DNA of 64,000 nucleotides from Bacteroidia bacterium. Lineage in GTDB: Bacteria; Bacteroidota; Bacteroidia; Chitinophagales; Chitinophagaceae. Where the stretch lies: NCBI GenBank assembly GCA_030429205.1, contig JAUICZ010000001.1, positions 920,806 through 984,805 of the forward strand, given 5' to 3'. Below the pieces are notes generated by a model. It saw nothing but the letters and a program-made list of their open reading frames with translations. It was not told the origin of the DNA and did not search any database. Positions within the stretch are counted from its first letter, which is position 1. The number at the start of each line of letters is the position of its first letter. The translations under genes and the position numbers were made by a program. Shown piece by piece: positions 35,794 to 45,843 of this stretch.

Positions 35794-35820
35794 AACTGAA
35801 TATAAATTTTACAAAACAAC

Positions 35821-36600
35821 ATGTATCAAACTTTATTGACTGAGTTACAGGATGGGACATATGTGATCACTATTAATCGTCCTGATAAGATGAACGCCCT
35901 TAATAAGGATGTAATTGAGGAGCTGGGTAAGGCTTTGGACGAAGTATATAATAATGCAGATATAAAATCTGCTATAATAACAGGAGCAGGAGCAAAAGCT
36001 TTTGTAGCAGGAGCAGATATATCTGAGTTTACATCATTGGATGGTGCCGGAGGTTCTGAATTAGCGAAAAAAGGACAAGACTTAGTATTCAATAAGGTAG
36101 AAAACTGCCCTAAGCCTGTTGTAGCAGCGGTAAATGGCTTCTCTTTAGGCGGTGGTTGTGAGTTGGCTATGTCTTGCCATTTTAGAATTGCAGCAGAAAA
36201 CGCAAAATTCGGTCAACCTGAGGTTAATTTAGGTTTAATACCGGGATATGGCGGTACACAACGTATGACACAGCTGATAGGTAAGGGTAAAACTATGGAG
36301 CTAATGATGACAGGAGATATGGTAGGTGCTGCAGAAGCACAGGCTTTAGGTCTTGTAAATCATGTTGTTCCGCAAGAGGAGTTAATGGCAAAAACTAAGG
36401 AGATTTTGCAAAAAATTCAGTCAAAAGCTCCCATTGCTATTGCAAAAGTTATATCTTGTGTGAACGATGCCGCAGTGTCTGATGGTAACGGCTACGCTAA
36501 TGAAATAGCACGTTTCGGCGAATGTTTTGATACAGAAGATATGCGTGAAGGCACTACTGCATTTTTAGAAAAAAGGAAAGCTGCTTTTAGCGGCAAATAA
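35821..36600 (+). CDS. Enoyl-CoA hydratase/isomerase (crotonase family)
   Basis: The 259-residue protein has the crotonase oxyanion-hole segment AFVAGADISEF and both catalytic glutamates, E114 in LGGGCELAMSC and E134 in FGQPEVNLGLIPGYGG. This supports a true hydratase adding water to 2-enoyl-CoA. It follows the B12-binding gene and may share its transcript. It could work in fatty-acid oxidation, or serve as PaaF in the phenylacetate pathway, whose other genes are in this window. The specificity cannot be set from sequence. Confidence 0.9.
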   Translation: MYQTLLTELQDGTYVITINRPDKMNALNKDVIEELGKALDEVYNNADIKSAIITGAGAKAFVAGADISEFTSLDGAGGSELAKKGQDLVFNKVENCPKPVVAAVNGFSLGGGCELAMSCHFRIAAENAKFGQPEVNLGLIPGYGGTQRMTQLIGKGKTMELMMTGDMVGAAEAQALGLVNHVVPQEELMAKTKEILQKIQSKAPIAIAKVISCVNDAAVSDGNGYANEIARFGECFDTEDMREGTTAFLEKRKAAFSGK

Positions 36601-36626
36601 TATTTTATATATTCATTGTTCAAAAA

Positions 36627-37598
36627 ATGAAGCCCATGCGGAAAAAATTAGTCCGTAGTCTATTGGTATTAGTAATAAGTGCGACTACAATTTCAGCGTA
36701 TGCTCAACCGGCAATACCTAGAAAATATGTGGAACATCCAGGTTTTTCTGTAGGTATAAACTTTGGTCTGTCAGACCTTTGGGGTGATGTTGGTACGCAA
36801 GGTTTAGTAGACCACTATGCTAACGAAGCATATTGGACAAAACCTCATTTTATGGGTGGTGTATTAATGCGATTCACTCCGCATCCCGTAATTGCCATCC
36901 GTGCGAATGTAAATTATGGTACTTTGTTTGCCGATGATAGGTGGAACCTGAATAAAGCAAAAGAGGCCACATCTATTGAAGATGATGCATTTCAGAGATA
37001 TTTACGTAATCAGGATGCTCGTGCAAATGTATGGGAAGGTACATTGATGTTAGAGATCATGCCTTTACGTTTCAACCCTGAAAGCAAAATGGCTCAGCGC
37101 AGAATGCAACCTTACATTGCATTTGGTGCAGGTGGTTTCCACTTCAGACCACAAACATCTATAATTAATAAGGTTACTGGCCGTAGAGAGTGGGTTTGGA
37201 CAAAAGAATTAAGGCTTGAAGGTGAAGGGATTGAGAATTCGGGAGCAGTACAAACAAACCTTTGGCAGGTATGTGTGCCGTTAGGTGTTGGTCTTCGTTG
37301 GGATATTGGTAATAATTTTGGTTTCGGTGTTGAGTGGTTGTACCGAATGACAACAACTGACAGGTTAGATAATGTTAGTAGTGCATATTTGACTGAAGAC
37401 TACTATGATAGATATCTTAGCCCTGAAGATGCTGAAATAGCGAAACAGGTATATGATAAATCTTGGTACATAGAGCCTGCTTACAAGAATGCTGCTGGTT
37501 CGCCTAGAGGTAATAAGGATGTGCTTGATGGTTATTCTACATTCTCTATCCAGTTGATCTACAAGTTTGAAAGTAACAAAATACCTTGGTGGTATTAA
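36627..37598 (+). CDS. Outer membrane beta-barrel protein (DUF6089-like)
   Basis: The 323-residue protein has a Lys/Arg start and signal peptide (MKPMRKKLVRSLLVLVISAT, cut probably after AYA). Alternating strands typical of a small barrel follow: VGINFGLSDLWGD, PYIAFGAGGFHFRP, LGVGLRWDIGNNFGFGVEW. It ends in the strand STFSIQLIYKFESNKIPWWY. The start GLSDLWGD and layout recall DUF6089 outer-membrane proteins of Bacteroidota, whose role is unknown. Confidence 0.8.
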   Translation: MKPMRKKLVRSLLVLVISATTISAYAQPAIPRKYVEHPGFSVGINFGLSDLWGDVGTQGLVDHYANEAYWTKPHFMGGVLMRFTPHPVIAIRANVNYGTLFADDRWNLNKAKEATSIEDDAFQRYLRNQDARANVWEGTLMLEIMPLRFNPESKMAQRRMQPYIAFGAGGFHFRPQTSIINKVTGRREWVWTKELRLEGEGIENSGAVQTNLWQVCVPLGVGLRWDIGNNFGFGVEWLYRMTTTDRLDNVSSAYLTEDYYDRYLSPEDAEIAKQVYDKSWYIEPAYKNAAGSPRGNKDVLDGYSTFSIQLIYKFESNKIPWWY

Positions 37599-37620
37599 TA
37601 GATAAGTTTATATGATTGAT

Positions 37621-37651
37621 AAACAGCGATATGTATTACATATCGCTGTTT
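37621..37651 (+). terminator. Intrinsic terminator
   Basis: Perfect arms AAACAGCGATATG and CATATCGCTGTTT flank TATTA and are followed by ATTTTTA. It lies after the outer-membrane protein gene. Confidence 0.8.
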
Positions 37652-37759
37652 ATTTTTAACGAAATTTTATAGATGTAAACCCAAGCATAACTTAATGTAT
37701 TTATTGTCTGCATTATGGTTGAAAAATGCTAATTTACGAGCCCTAATTGAAGTAGAAAT

Positions 37760-38338
37760 ATGTTTGCATATATAGAAGGGGATTTAACCTATAAATCCCC
37801 GTCTTTGCTATATGTATCTGTAAATGGTATTGCTTATGAAGTAAATATTACCTTACAGACTTACAGCAAAATACAATCTGCCGATAAATGTAAACTCTTT
37901 ACACACTTGCAAGTGCGTGAAGATGCGTGGGTTATGTATGGTTTTGCCGATGAGACCGAGCGGCAAACCTTTAGACATTTATTAGGCATCAGTGGTGTTG
38001 GAGCAGCAACGGCAAGGTTGATACTTTCTTCATTAAAACCTGCTGAGTTAGAACGAATTATTGCCTCTGAAGATGCTGCCAGTTTGCAAAAGGTGAAAGG
38101 TATTGGTGCTAAATCTGCACAAAGAATTATTTTAGAATTAAAAGGTAAGTTGCAAATAGCACAAGAAGATACTTTAATAGCCGGTACAGCACACAATACA
38201 ACAGAGAATGACGCGTTATTTGCATTGGTAAACCTTGGTATAGGTAAAGCAGCAGCACAATCTGCCATCAAAAAGGTGAAAAATGACGGTACGCTGACAG
38301 TTGAAGAAATCATTAAAAATGCTTTACAACTACTCTAA
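37760..38338 (+). CDS. ruvA: Holliday junction DNA helicase subunit RuvA
   Basis: RuvA binds Holliday junctions and loads RuvB. The 192-residue protein has the N-terminal OB domain (MFAYIEGDLTYKS...VNGIAYEV), tandem helix-hairpin-helix motifs (LLGISGVGAATARLILS; LQKVKGIGAKSAQRIILELKGKL), and the mobile C-terminal domain III (ALVNLGIGKAAAQSAIKKV). sprA begins 21 nt later. The ruvA-sprA neighbourhood is common in Bacteroidota. Confidence 0.95.
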   Translation: MFAYIEGDLTYKSPSLLYVSVNGIAYEVNITLQTYSKIQSADKCKLFTHLQVREDAWVMYGFADETERQTFRHLLGISGVGAATARLILSSLKPAELERIIASEDAASLQKVKGIGAKSAQRIILELKGKLQIAQEDTLIAGTAHNTTENDALFALVNLGIGKAAAQSAIKKVKNDGTLTVEEIIKNALQLL

Positions 38339-38359
38339 AACCAAAGGGAACTGAAGATT

Positions 38360-41300
38360 TTGACGGGTAAAACGCATTACGGATACAAGCTAGTTTTGGT
38401 CATATCGCTATTAATAGTGATAGCGACTGCTACTGCCCGTGACTTTCGTGGCCCGTTTGATTTTGATGAGCCTGATAACCCGGATAGTACTGCCAAGAAA
38501 GAAGATACAATTAAGCTGAAGTTCCCAATTCATGACGAGACTGCTACACCAACAGACAGGCAGCCCAGCAGTATAGATCTGGAAGACCCTTCGAATATTG
38601 AAAAGTCTGTAGAGTACGATCCTGACGAAAAAAGATATTACTTCTCTGAAAAGCTAAGTGACAGGTATCTGAACACGCCTACTTTCATGACTTTTGAGGA
38701 GTATATGAAGTACCAGGCCGAGCGTGATGAGCAAGATTACTGGAAAAGACGCATGGATGCTCTGACGATGTTCAATAAAAAGCCAGACCTGCCAACCATG
38801 TATAAAACAGGGCTTTTTGACAGAATATTTGGCGGTAACAAAATATCTGTAAAACCACAGGGTAATGTAGATGTTACATTTGGTGGTAACTGGCAGAATA
38901 TTCAGAATCCTACATTACCACAGCGTGCACAAAAGTATGGTGTGTTTGATTTTGATATGCAGATGAATGTAAACCTGCTTGCTACAGTGGGTGAGAAGTT
39001 AAAGCTGAATATCAGTAATAACACCAATGCTACATTCGATTATCAGAATGTGCAAAAACTAGAATATGTAGGTAAAGAAGATGAGATCATTAAGAAAATA
39101 GAGGCTGGTAATATTAGTTTCCCGCTCAATAGTTCATTGATCAGTGGTGTACAGTCCCTTTTTGGTTTAAAAACACAGTTGCAGTTTGGTAAATTATGGG
39201 TAACGGCTGTAGTATCTCAACAACGTTCTAAAAGAAACAGTTTAACAATACAAGGTGGTTCGCAAACACAACAATTTGAGGTAAAAGCGGATGACTATGA
39301 AGAGAACAGGCACTTCTTATTAGCTCAGTATTTCAGAAACAATTATAACAGAGCACTGAGTACATTCCCTGTAATATCTTCTTTGGTAACCCTCAATAAG
39401 GTGGAGGTTTGGGTAACCAATCGTACCGGTGCTACAGAGGGTGTACGTAACGTAATTGGTTTTATAGACCTTGGTGAACAAAATACATTCAACCCGAATG
39501 TAAACGGGCAGGTTAGAGGTATTCCGTACGGGTTGCCGGATAACTACTCAAACAAACTATACACCAACCTCCAGTCAATACCGTCATTACGTATACAAGG
39601 TAAGTCAGGTTCAATATCTGCATTGGGACTTGGTTTGGAGAATGGTACTGATTATATATCAGTAACGGCTCGTAAGCTGAATACAACTGAATATTCTTTC
39701 AATCCCCAATTGGGTTATATCTCGTTGAATACACAGATTAACCCTGATGATGTTTTGGCAGTCGCGTTTCGATATACATATAATGGTAGAACATATCAGG
39801 TGGGTGAATTTGCCGAAGATTTACCGCCATTACCGGGACAACAAACACAGCAACCACAAAACCCATCAAACCCGAATCAGCAACCCAATACTTCATCATC
39901 GCAAAGAGTACTGTTCTTGAAGTTATTGAAGAACACAGCACTAAGCCCCAAGCTGCCTATCTGGGATCTGATGATGAAAAACGTTTATGCTTTGGGTGGT
40001 TTAGGAGTCTCTAAAGAAGACTTTAAGCTGAATGTATTGTATCAAGATCCGGGTGGTGGAGAGAAACGTTACATACCTGAAGGTGACCAGGCGGGTGTTC
40101 CTTTGATCAAAATATTAAACTTAGATAGATTAAACTACCAAAACGACCCTGCTCCGGATGGTGTTTTTGACTTTGTTGAAGGGATAACAATAAACACGCA
40201 ACAAGGTAAAATCATATTTCCTGTATTGGAGCCTTTTGGTGAAGATTTGAAACCTGCAGTTGGAAGCAATGCCCAACTTCAAAATAAGTATTTATACAAT
40301 ATTCTTTATGATAGCACAAAGACTGTTGCTCGTCAGTTTCAACAGAACAACAGGTATGTCATCAAGGGTACTTATAAGTCGTCCTCTTCATCAGAGATAT
40401 TTCTTGGTGGGTTTAACATTCCTCAAGGATCTGTTGTAGTAACAGCCGGTGGGCAAAGGTTGACGGAGAATGTAGATTACCAGATAGATTATGGTTTAGG
40501 CCGATTGAAAATATTGAATACGGGGATATTAAATTCCGGTATCCCTATTAATGTACAATATGAGGATAACGCCACATTTGGTTTTCAGCAACAAAACTTT
40601 TTAGGTACTAGGTTAGAGTATTTTGTGAATGATAAGTTGACCATTGGTGGTACTTACATGAGGTTGACAGAGCGTCCGTTCACACAGAAAACAAACGTAG
40701 GTGAAGACCCGATTAAGAATACCGTTTTAGGTGTAGATGCAAACTACCAATCTGAGACTCCGGGCGTAACAAAAGCCTTAGATAAATTGCCGATCTTCTC
40801 ATCAAGTGCGCCATCTTTCTTGAACTTAAGTGGTGAGGTTGCTGCATTATTGCCGGGCCACCCGAAGCAGATTGACGCGTTAGATCCTGAAGGTTCTGTG
40901 TATGTTGATGATTTTGAAGGTACACGTAGCTCTTATGATTTGAAATTTCCTGCAAATGCATGGACATTGGCAACAACACCTGTTGGTGCAAAAGATAGAA
41001 ACGGTACATCTCTATTCCCTGAAGCTACAAGGAATGATGATCTGCAGTATGGTAAAAACAGGGCGAAGCTGGCATGGTATTTCTTAGAGCCAACATTAGT
41101 AGATCCGGGGTCTGGTGTGCCTGGTTATGTGAAAGATGACGATGCGAACCAGCACTATATACGTTTGGTACAACAGCAAGAGGTATTTCCGCAACGTTCA
41201 TCTCAAACGTTACAAAATGCATTAAGTACATTAGACCTTGCATACTTCCCGGCGGAAAGAGGCCCGTACAACTTTGATACAGCCGGGTTGACTTCTGAAG

Positions 41301-44300
41301 GTAAACTAACAAACCCACAAGACCGTTGGGGTGGTATAATGCGTTCGATAGATCAGAGTGACTTTGAACAATCTAACGTGGAGTTTATAGAGTTTTGGAT
41401 GTTGGATCCATTTATTAAAAATCCTAACTCTCAAGGCGGTAGTCTATACATCAACCTGGGTAATGTTTCTGAGGATGTGTTGAAAGACTCTCGTCAATTT
41501 TTTGAAAATGGTATACCACACCCTAAGAATACCGCACAACTGAGTGCCAGCAAATGGGGGTACTCGCCAACATTCCAACAGCAAATTACCAGAGCTTTTG
41601 ACAATGATCCGGAAGCTAGAACAACACAAGATGTTGGATACGATGGTTTAGAAAATGGTGAAGAACAAGAGTTTTTCAGGCAGTACTTAAATGTAGTGAA
41701 TACAAGAGTTACAAACCCTGCGGCAAGAGATGCAATTAATGCGGATCCCTCTAACGATGACTATAAGTACTTCAGAGATCAGGACTATGAGAATGCAGGT
41801 GCAAGTGTAATTACTCGATATAAAAGATTTAATAACCCACACGGAAACTCTCCTGTGTCTACAGCAGGGCAAGACTTTTCTTTTGCTGGTACAAACTTGC
41901 CGGAGTCGGAAGATATAAACAGAGATAATACGCTGAACGAGTCAGAGGATTATTATGAGTATCGGTTAGATATAGCGCCTAACATGCAAGTGGGTACAAA
42001 CTATATCATAAACAAGCAAGAGTCTAATGTAAAACTACCAAACGGAGAAACTGAAAAAGAAACATGGTATCAGTTTAAAATTCCTTTGTTAGAGTATACA
42101 AACAGGGCGGGTAATATTTCTGATTTCCGTTCTATACGTTTCATGCGTATGTTCTTAACGGGTTTTCAGGATAGTGTTGTGATGAGATTTGCACGTTTGG
42201 AGCTAGGTAGAAATAATTGGAGAAGATACTTGTTCTCTTTACAAAAAGGTGGTCCTCAAATACCGATGAATGAGAATACTGAGTTCTCTGTACTATCTGT
42301 GAGTCTGGAAGAAAACAGCGACCGTCAACCTATACCATATGTAATACCGCCGGGTGTAAACAGACAACAGGCAAATGTAGCAAACGGTCAGAGCATTTCA
42401 TTGAACGAGCAAGCGCTTTCTTTACAGGTGTGTAACTTAAGAGACGATGATGCGCGAGCTGTATTTAAAGAGGTGAATACAGATATGCGCCAGTTTAATG
42501 GTTTACGTATGTTTATACATGCAGAATCGAGAGTGGGGCAAGCTCCTTTGCAAGATGGAGACATAAGAGCGATCATCCGTATTGGTAGTGACTTTATTAA
42601 TAACTACTACGAATATCAAGTACCGCTAAAAATATCACCAAATGGTGATGGTAATGCAAATGCAGTATGGCCTGAAGAGAACCGAATTGATCTTACACTA
42701 GACGATCTTGTACAAGTAAAAGCAGACAGAAATGCACAAGGCCTGCCAAGCTATATTCCATACTCTGTTAAAACACCAACCGGCAATGTTATTGAGGTAG
42801 TTGGTAACCCCAACCTTGGTGATGCAAAAACAATGATGTTGGGTATTAAAAACCCGAGCAAAGACGAAGATCCTCTGGATGATGGACAAGATAAGTGTGC
42901 AGAGGTGTGGTTTAACGAATTAAGGTTGGTTGGTTTAAACGAAAGTCCGGGTTATGCAGCAGCAGCAAAAGTAAGTTTGCAAATGGCAGACCTGGGTAAT
43001 GTAAACTTCAGTGGTAGTATGCACACACAAGGCTATGGTAACATAGACCAGAAATTGAACCAACGTTTCAGAGATAATTTTTATCAGTACAGTGCATCAA
43101 CAAATTTAAACTTGGGTAAGTTGTTACCACGTAAAGCCGGTATACAGTTGCCAATGTTCGTTGGTTATTCTGAAACTATCAGTAACCCGCAGTACGACCC
43201 GTATGATCTTGATGTAAAGTATAAAGACAAGTTAGATGCTGCAAGAGATGCAAGGCAGAGAGATTCTTTAAGGAAAGCTGCTCAGGATTATACTTCAGTA
43301 ACCAGTATCAACTTCTCAAATGTTCGTGTATTAGGTAACCCGGATAAGCAATCATCAACAACAAAACCGTGGAGTGTAAAGAACTTTGATGTTAGCTATG
43401 CATACAACAAGCAATTTAAACGCAACCCGGTTATTGAAAGTGATAAGCTAATTGAGCAAACTGCCGGTTTGGGATACACTTATGCGATCAAATCAAAATC
43501 GTTCGAACCATTCAAAAAAGCTATCAAAACAAAATCTCCGTGGGTTGGGCTTGTAAGAGACTTTAACTTTAAGCTGCTACCCGCCAACTTTACTTTCCGT
43601 ACCAGCCTGAACCGTGTGTTTAACGAGACCATTGTACGTAACGTAACCAACGACCCTATAGAAATAGAACCATTATACTTTAAAAACTTTTTGTGGACAA
43701 GAACGTATACCACACGTTGGGAACTGACAAAATCACTATCATTCGACTACACGGCAACGAATAACTCGAGAATAGACGAACCTTACGGTAAAATTGATAA
43801 TAAACAGAAAAGAGATAGCCTTTGGGATGCTGTAGGTAAGTTTGGTAGAAATACATTCTACACACAATCATTAAACGCAAGCTATAACCTGCCGTTACAA
43901 AAAATACCTGCTACAGACTGGACTAACTTAAGGCTTACTTATGGTACAACTTATAGCTGGACAGCCGCTTCTCGTCTTGCACAAAACCTTGGTAATACTA
44001 TAGGTAATACCAAGACAACACAAGTAAATGGAGAATTAAGTTTCGATAGGTTGTACAATAAGCAAAGATGGTTGCGAGCGGTAAATCAGCCTAAACCAAG
44101 AAAAGTAAAAGATAAGAAAGGCGAGGACGAGAAAAATCCGGACGGCACTAAGAAGAATGTAAAAGATCTGCGCCCGAAAAAAGATCTGGATAAAAAGACA
44201 ACAGAGAAGAAGGAGGAAGAGAAGTTTGATATTGATAAGGCAATTGAAGAGTTAGCTGGTAGTATGAATGATCAACAGCTTGACTCTACCAGAGCAGTGT

Positions 44301-45826
44301 TTGAAGCACGAGAGAAAGCGAGAATAAAAGCTGAGAAAGAAAAACGTAAGCGCGAACGCAGAGAAGAACGAAGAAAGAAACGTGCCACAAACCCGGAAGT
44401 AAATGACTTAGAAAGATTTGGTGGTCGCTTGCTAACCATGGTTAAAAGAACTACGGTAAACGTTACAGAAAACTCTGGTACAACCTTACCGGGGTATATG
44501 GATAGTACCAGATATATGGGAATGAATGACCGATCTGGTGCGCCTGGCTTTAACTTTATTTATGGTTATCAGCCAGATAGAGCATGGCTGGAACAACAAG
44601 CGATTGAAAATAGGTTGAGCCGAGATTCATTATTCAACTCGCAATTCCAGCAGCAATACTCTCAAAACATCAATATTGTTACCTGGGTAGAGCCTATCAA
44701 AGACCTTCGTTTTGATATATCGGTTACACAAACCTTCTCTAAATCTTTGAGCGAACTATTTAAGGATACATCTATTGGCGGGAATGGTCAGTTCACCCAC
44801 AATAACATTAATGAGATGGGATCATTTACCGTTTCATACATCGGGCTGAAAACCATGTTTGGTAGTGGAGGTGTAAACTCAAGTACGTATAATCAGTTAC
44901 TTGCCAATAGAACAATTGTCTCTGACAGGCTAGGTAGTAATAACCCGTATGTAAACGGAGTGGCAGACCCTAATAACCCTGATTATGCAAAAGGTTATAC
45001 AGAGTACTCTCAGGATGTATTGATTCCGTCCTTTATAGCTGCGTACACAGGTAAGGATGCAAAAGATATTGGATTGATAAAGTATGACAATAGCAGGATC
45101 AGAAATAATCCTTTTAAAGCGTATCGTCCAATGCCAAACTGGCGTATGAGGTACAATGGGTTAACCAAAATACCTGCGATCAGAAAGTTCGCCAGTACCT
45201 TTACAGTGAACCATGCTTATACAGGTACGCTATCAATGAATAGCTTTGTCTCGGCATTGTACTTTAGGGATGATTATAATTTAGGTTATCCGTCGTTTAT
45301 TGATTCAAATTCAGGAAACTTTGTTCCATTCTTCCAGGTACCTAATGTTACTATATCAGAACAATTGAACCCGCTTATTGGTTTCGATGCGACATTTAAT
45401 AATAACATGACGGCTAGCTTTGAATACAGGAAGACTAGAACTGTAAGCTTGAGCCTTATTGATTATCAGGTGAGTGAAACCAATAGTACAGAGTATGTAG
45501 TAGGTGCAGGTTATAGAGTGAGAGGTTTAGTGCTGCCGTTTGAATTGTTTGGTTTGAAGAAACTGAAGAACGACCTGAACATTAAAGTAGATGTGGGTAT
45601 ACGGGATGACCGAACGGCTAACAACTATCTGGCACAAAACGTTGAGGTGACTACCAGGGGGCAAAAGGTAATTACCATATCGCCGTCTGTTAACTACATT
45701 GTAAGCGACAAGGTGACCCTGCGCTTCTTCTTCGACAGGCGAAGAACTATACCTTATATAACCAGCTCTTACCCGATAACTACTACCAGAGCAGGTGTAA
45801 CCTTTAGGTTTATATTCGCTCAGTAG
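38360..45826 (+). CDS. sprA: Gliding motility/type IX secretion outer-membrane protein SprA
   Basis: SprA (Sov in Porphyromonas) is the very large outer-membrane barrel through which type IX secretion substrates cross, and it is needed for gliding in flavobacteria. The frame starts at TTG 38360, preceded by an AAAGGGAA purine run. The first residues form a signal peptide (GYKLVLVISLLIVIATATA). At 2488 aa the length is normal. Family landmarks include repeated strand pairs, VYVDDFEGTRSSYDLK, LAWYFLEPTLVDPG and the final strand VTFRFIFAQ. A Lys/Arg/Glu-rich segment of about 100 residues (about 1910-2013) stands out. Confidence 0.96.
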   Translation: MTGKTHYGYKLVLVISLLIVIATATARDFRGPFDFDEPDNPDSTAKKEDTIKLKFPIHDETATPTDRQPSSIDLEDPSNIEKSVEYDPDEKRYYFSEKLSDRYLNTPTFMTFEEYMKYQAERDEQDYWKRRMDALTMFNKKPDLPTMYKTGLFDRIFGGNKISVKPQGNVDVTFGGNWQNIQNPTLPQRAQKYGVFDFDMQMNVNLLATVGEKLKLNISNNTNATFDYQNVQKLEYVGKEDEIIKKIEAGNISFPLNSSLISGVQSLFGLKTQLQFGKLWVTAVVSQQRSKRNSLTIQGGSQTQQFEVKADDYEENRHFLLAQYFRNNYNRALSTFPVISSLVTLNKVEVWVTNRTGATEGVRNVIGFIDLGEQNTFNPNVNGQVRGIPYGLPDNYSNKLYTNLQSIPSLRIQGKSGSISALGLGLENGTDYISVTARKLNTTEYSFNPQLGYISLNTQINPDDVLAVAFRYTYNGRTYQVGEFAEDLPPLPGQQTQQPQNPSNPNQQPNTSSSQRVLFLKLLKNTALSPKLPIWDLMMKNVYALGGLGVSKEDFKLNVLYQDPGGGEKRYIPEGDQAGVPLIKILNLDRLNYQNDPAPDGVFDFVEGITINTQQGKIIFPVLEPFGEDLKPAVGSNAQLQNKYLYNILYDSTKTVARQFQQNNRYVIKGTYKSSSSSEIFLGGFNIPQGSVVVTAGGQRLTENVDYQIDYGLGRLKILNTGILNSGIPINVQYEDNATFGFQQQNFLGTRLEYFVNDKLTIGGTYMRLTERPFTQKTNVGEDPIKNTVLGVDANYQSETPGVTKALDKLPIFSSSAPSFLNLSGEVAALLPGHPKQIDALDPEGSVYVDDFEGTRSSYDLKFPANAWTLATTPVGAKDRNGTSLFPEATRNDDLQYGKNRAKLAWYFLEPTLVDPGSGVPGYVKDDDANQHYIRLVQQQEVFPQRSSQTLQNALSTLDLAYFPAERGPYNFDTAGLTSEGKLTNPQDRWGGIMRSIDQSDFEQSNVEFIEFWMLDPFIKNPNSQGGSLYINLGNVSEDVLKDSRQFFENGIPHPKNTAQLSASKWGYSPTFQQQITRAFDNDPEARTTQDVGYDGLENGEEQEFFRQYLNVVNTRVTNPAARDAINADPSNDDYKYFRDQDYENAGASVITRYKRFNNPHGNSPVSTAGQDFSFAGTNLPESEDINRDNTLNESEDYYEYRLDIAPNMQVGTNYIINKQESNVKLPNGETEKETWYQFKIPLLEYTNRAGNISDFRSIRFMRMFLTGFQDSVVMRFARLELGRNNWRRYLFSLQKGGPQIPMNENTEFSVLSVSLEENSDRQPIPYVIPPGVNRQQANVANGQSISLNEQALSLQVCNLRDDDARAVFKEVNTDMRQFNGLRMFIHAESRVGQAPLQDGDIRAIIRIGSDFINNYYEYQVPLKISPNGDGNANAVWPEENRIDLTLDDLVQVKADRNAQGLPSYIPYSVKTPTGNVIEVVGNPNLGDAKTMMLGIKNPSKDEDPLDDGQDKCAEVWFNELRLVGLNESPGYAAAAKVSLQMADLGNVNFSGSMHTQGYGNIDQKLNQRFRDNFYQYSASTNLNLGKLLPRKAGIQLPMFVGYSETISNPQYDPYDLDVKYKDKLDAARDARQRDSLRKAAQDYTSVTSINFSNVRVLGNPDKQSSTTKPWSVKNFDVSYAYNKQFKRNPVIESDKLIEQTAGLGYTYAIKSKSFEPFKKAIKTKSPWVGLVRDFNFKLLPANFTFRTSLNRVFNETIVRNVTNDPIEIEPLYFKNFLWTRTYTTRWELTKSLSFDYTATNNSRIDEPYGKIDNKQKRDSLWDAVGKFGRNTFYTQSLNASYNLPLQKIPATDWTNLRLTYGTTYSWTAASRLAQNLGNTIGNTKTTQVNGELSFDRLYNKQRWLRAVNQPKPRKVKDKKGEDEKNPDGTKKNVKDLRPKKDLDKKTTEKKEEEKFDIDKAIEELAGSMNDQQLDSTRAVFEAREKARIKAEKEKRKRERREERRKKRATNPEVNDLERFGGRLLTMVKRTTVNVTENSGTTLPGYMDSTRYMGMNDRSGAPGFNFIYGYQPDRAWLEQQAIENRLSRDSLFNSQFQQQYSQNINIVTWVEPIKDLRFDISVTQTFSKSLSELFKDTSIGGNGQFTHNNINEMGSFTVSYIGLKTMFGSGGVNSSTYNQLLANRTIVSDRLGSNNPYVNGVADPNNPDYAKGYTEYSQDVLIPSFIAAYTGKDAKDIGLIKYDNSRIRNNPFKAYRPMPNWRMRYNGLTKIPAIRKFASTFTVNHAYTGTLSMNSFVSALYFRDDYNLGYPSFIDSNSGNFVPFFQVPNVTISEQLNPLIGFDATFNNNMTASFEYRKTRTVSLSLIDYQVSETNSTEYVVGAGYRVRGLVLPFELFGLKKLKNDLNIKVDVGIRDDRTANNYLAQNVEVTTRGQKVITISPSVNYIVSDKVTLRFFFDRRRTIPYITSSYPITTTRAGVTFRFIFAQ

Positions 45827-45843
45827 TATTTTTATGCTACAAT

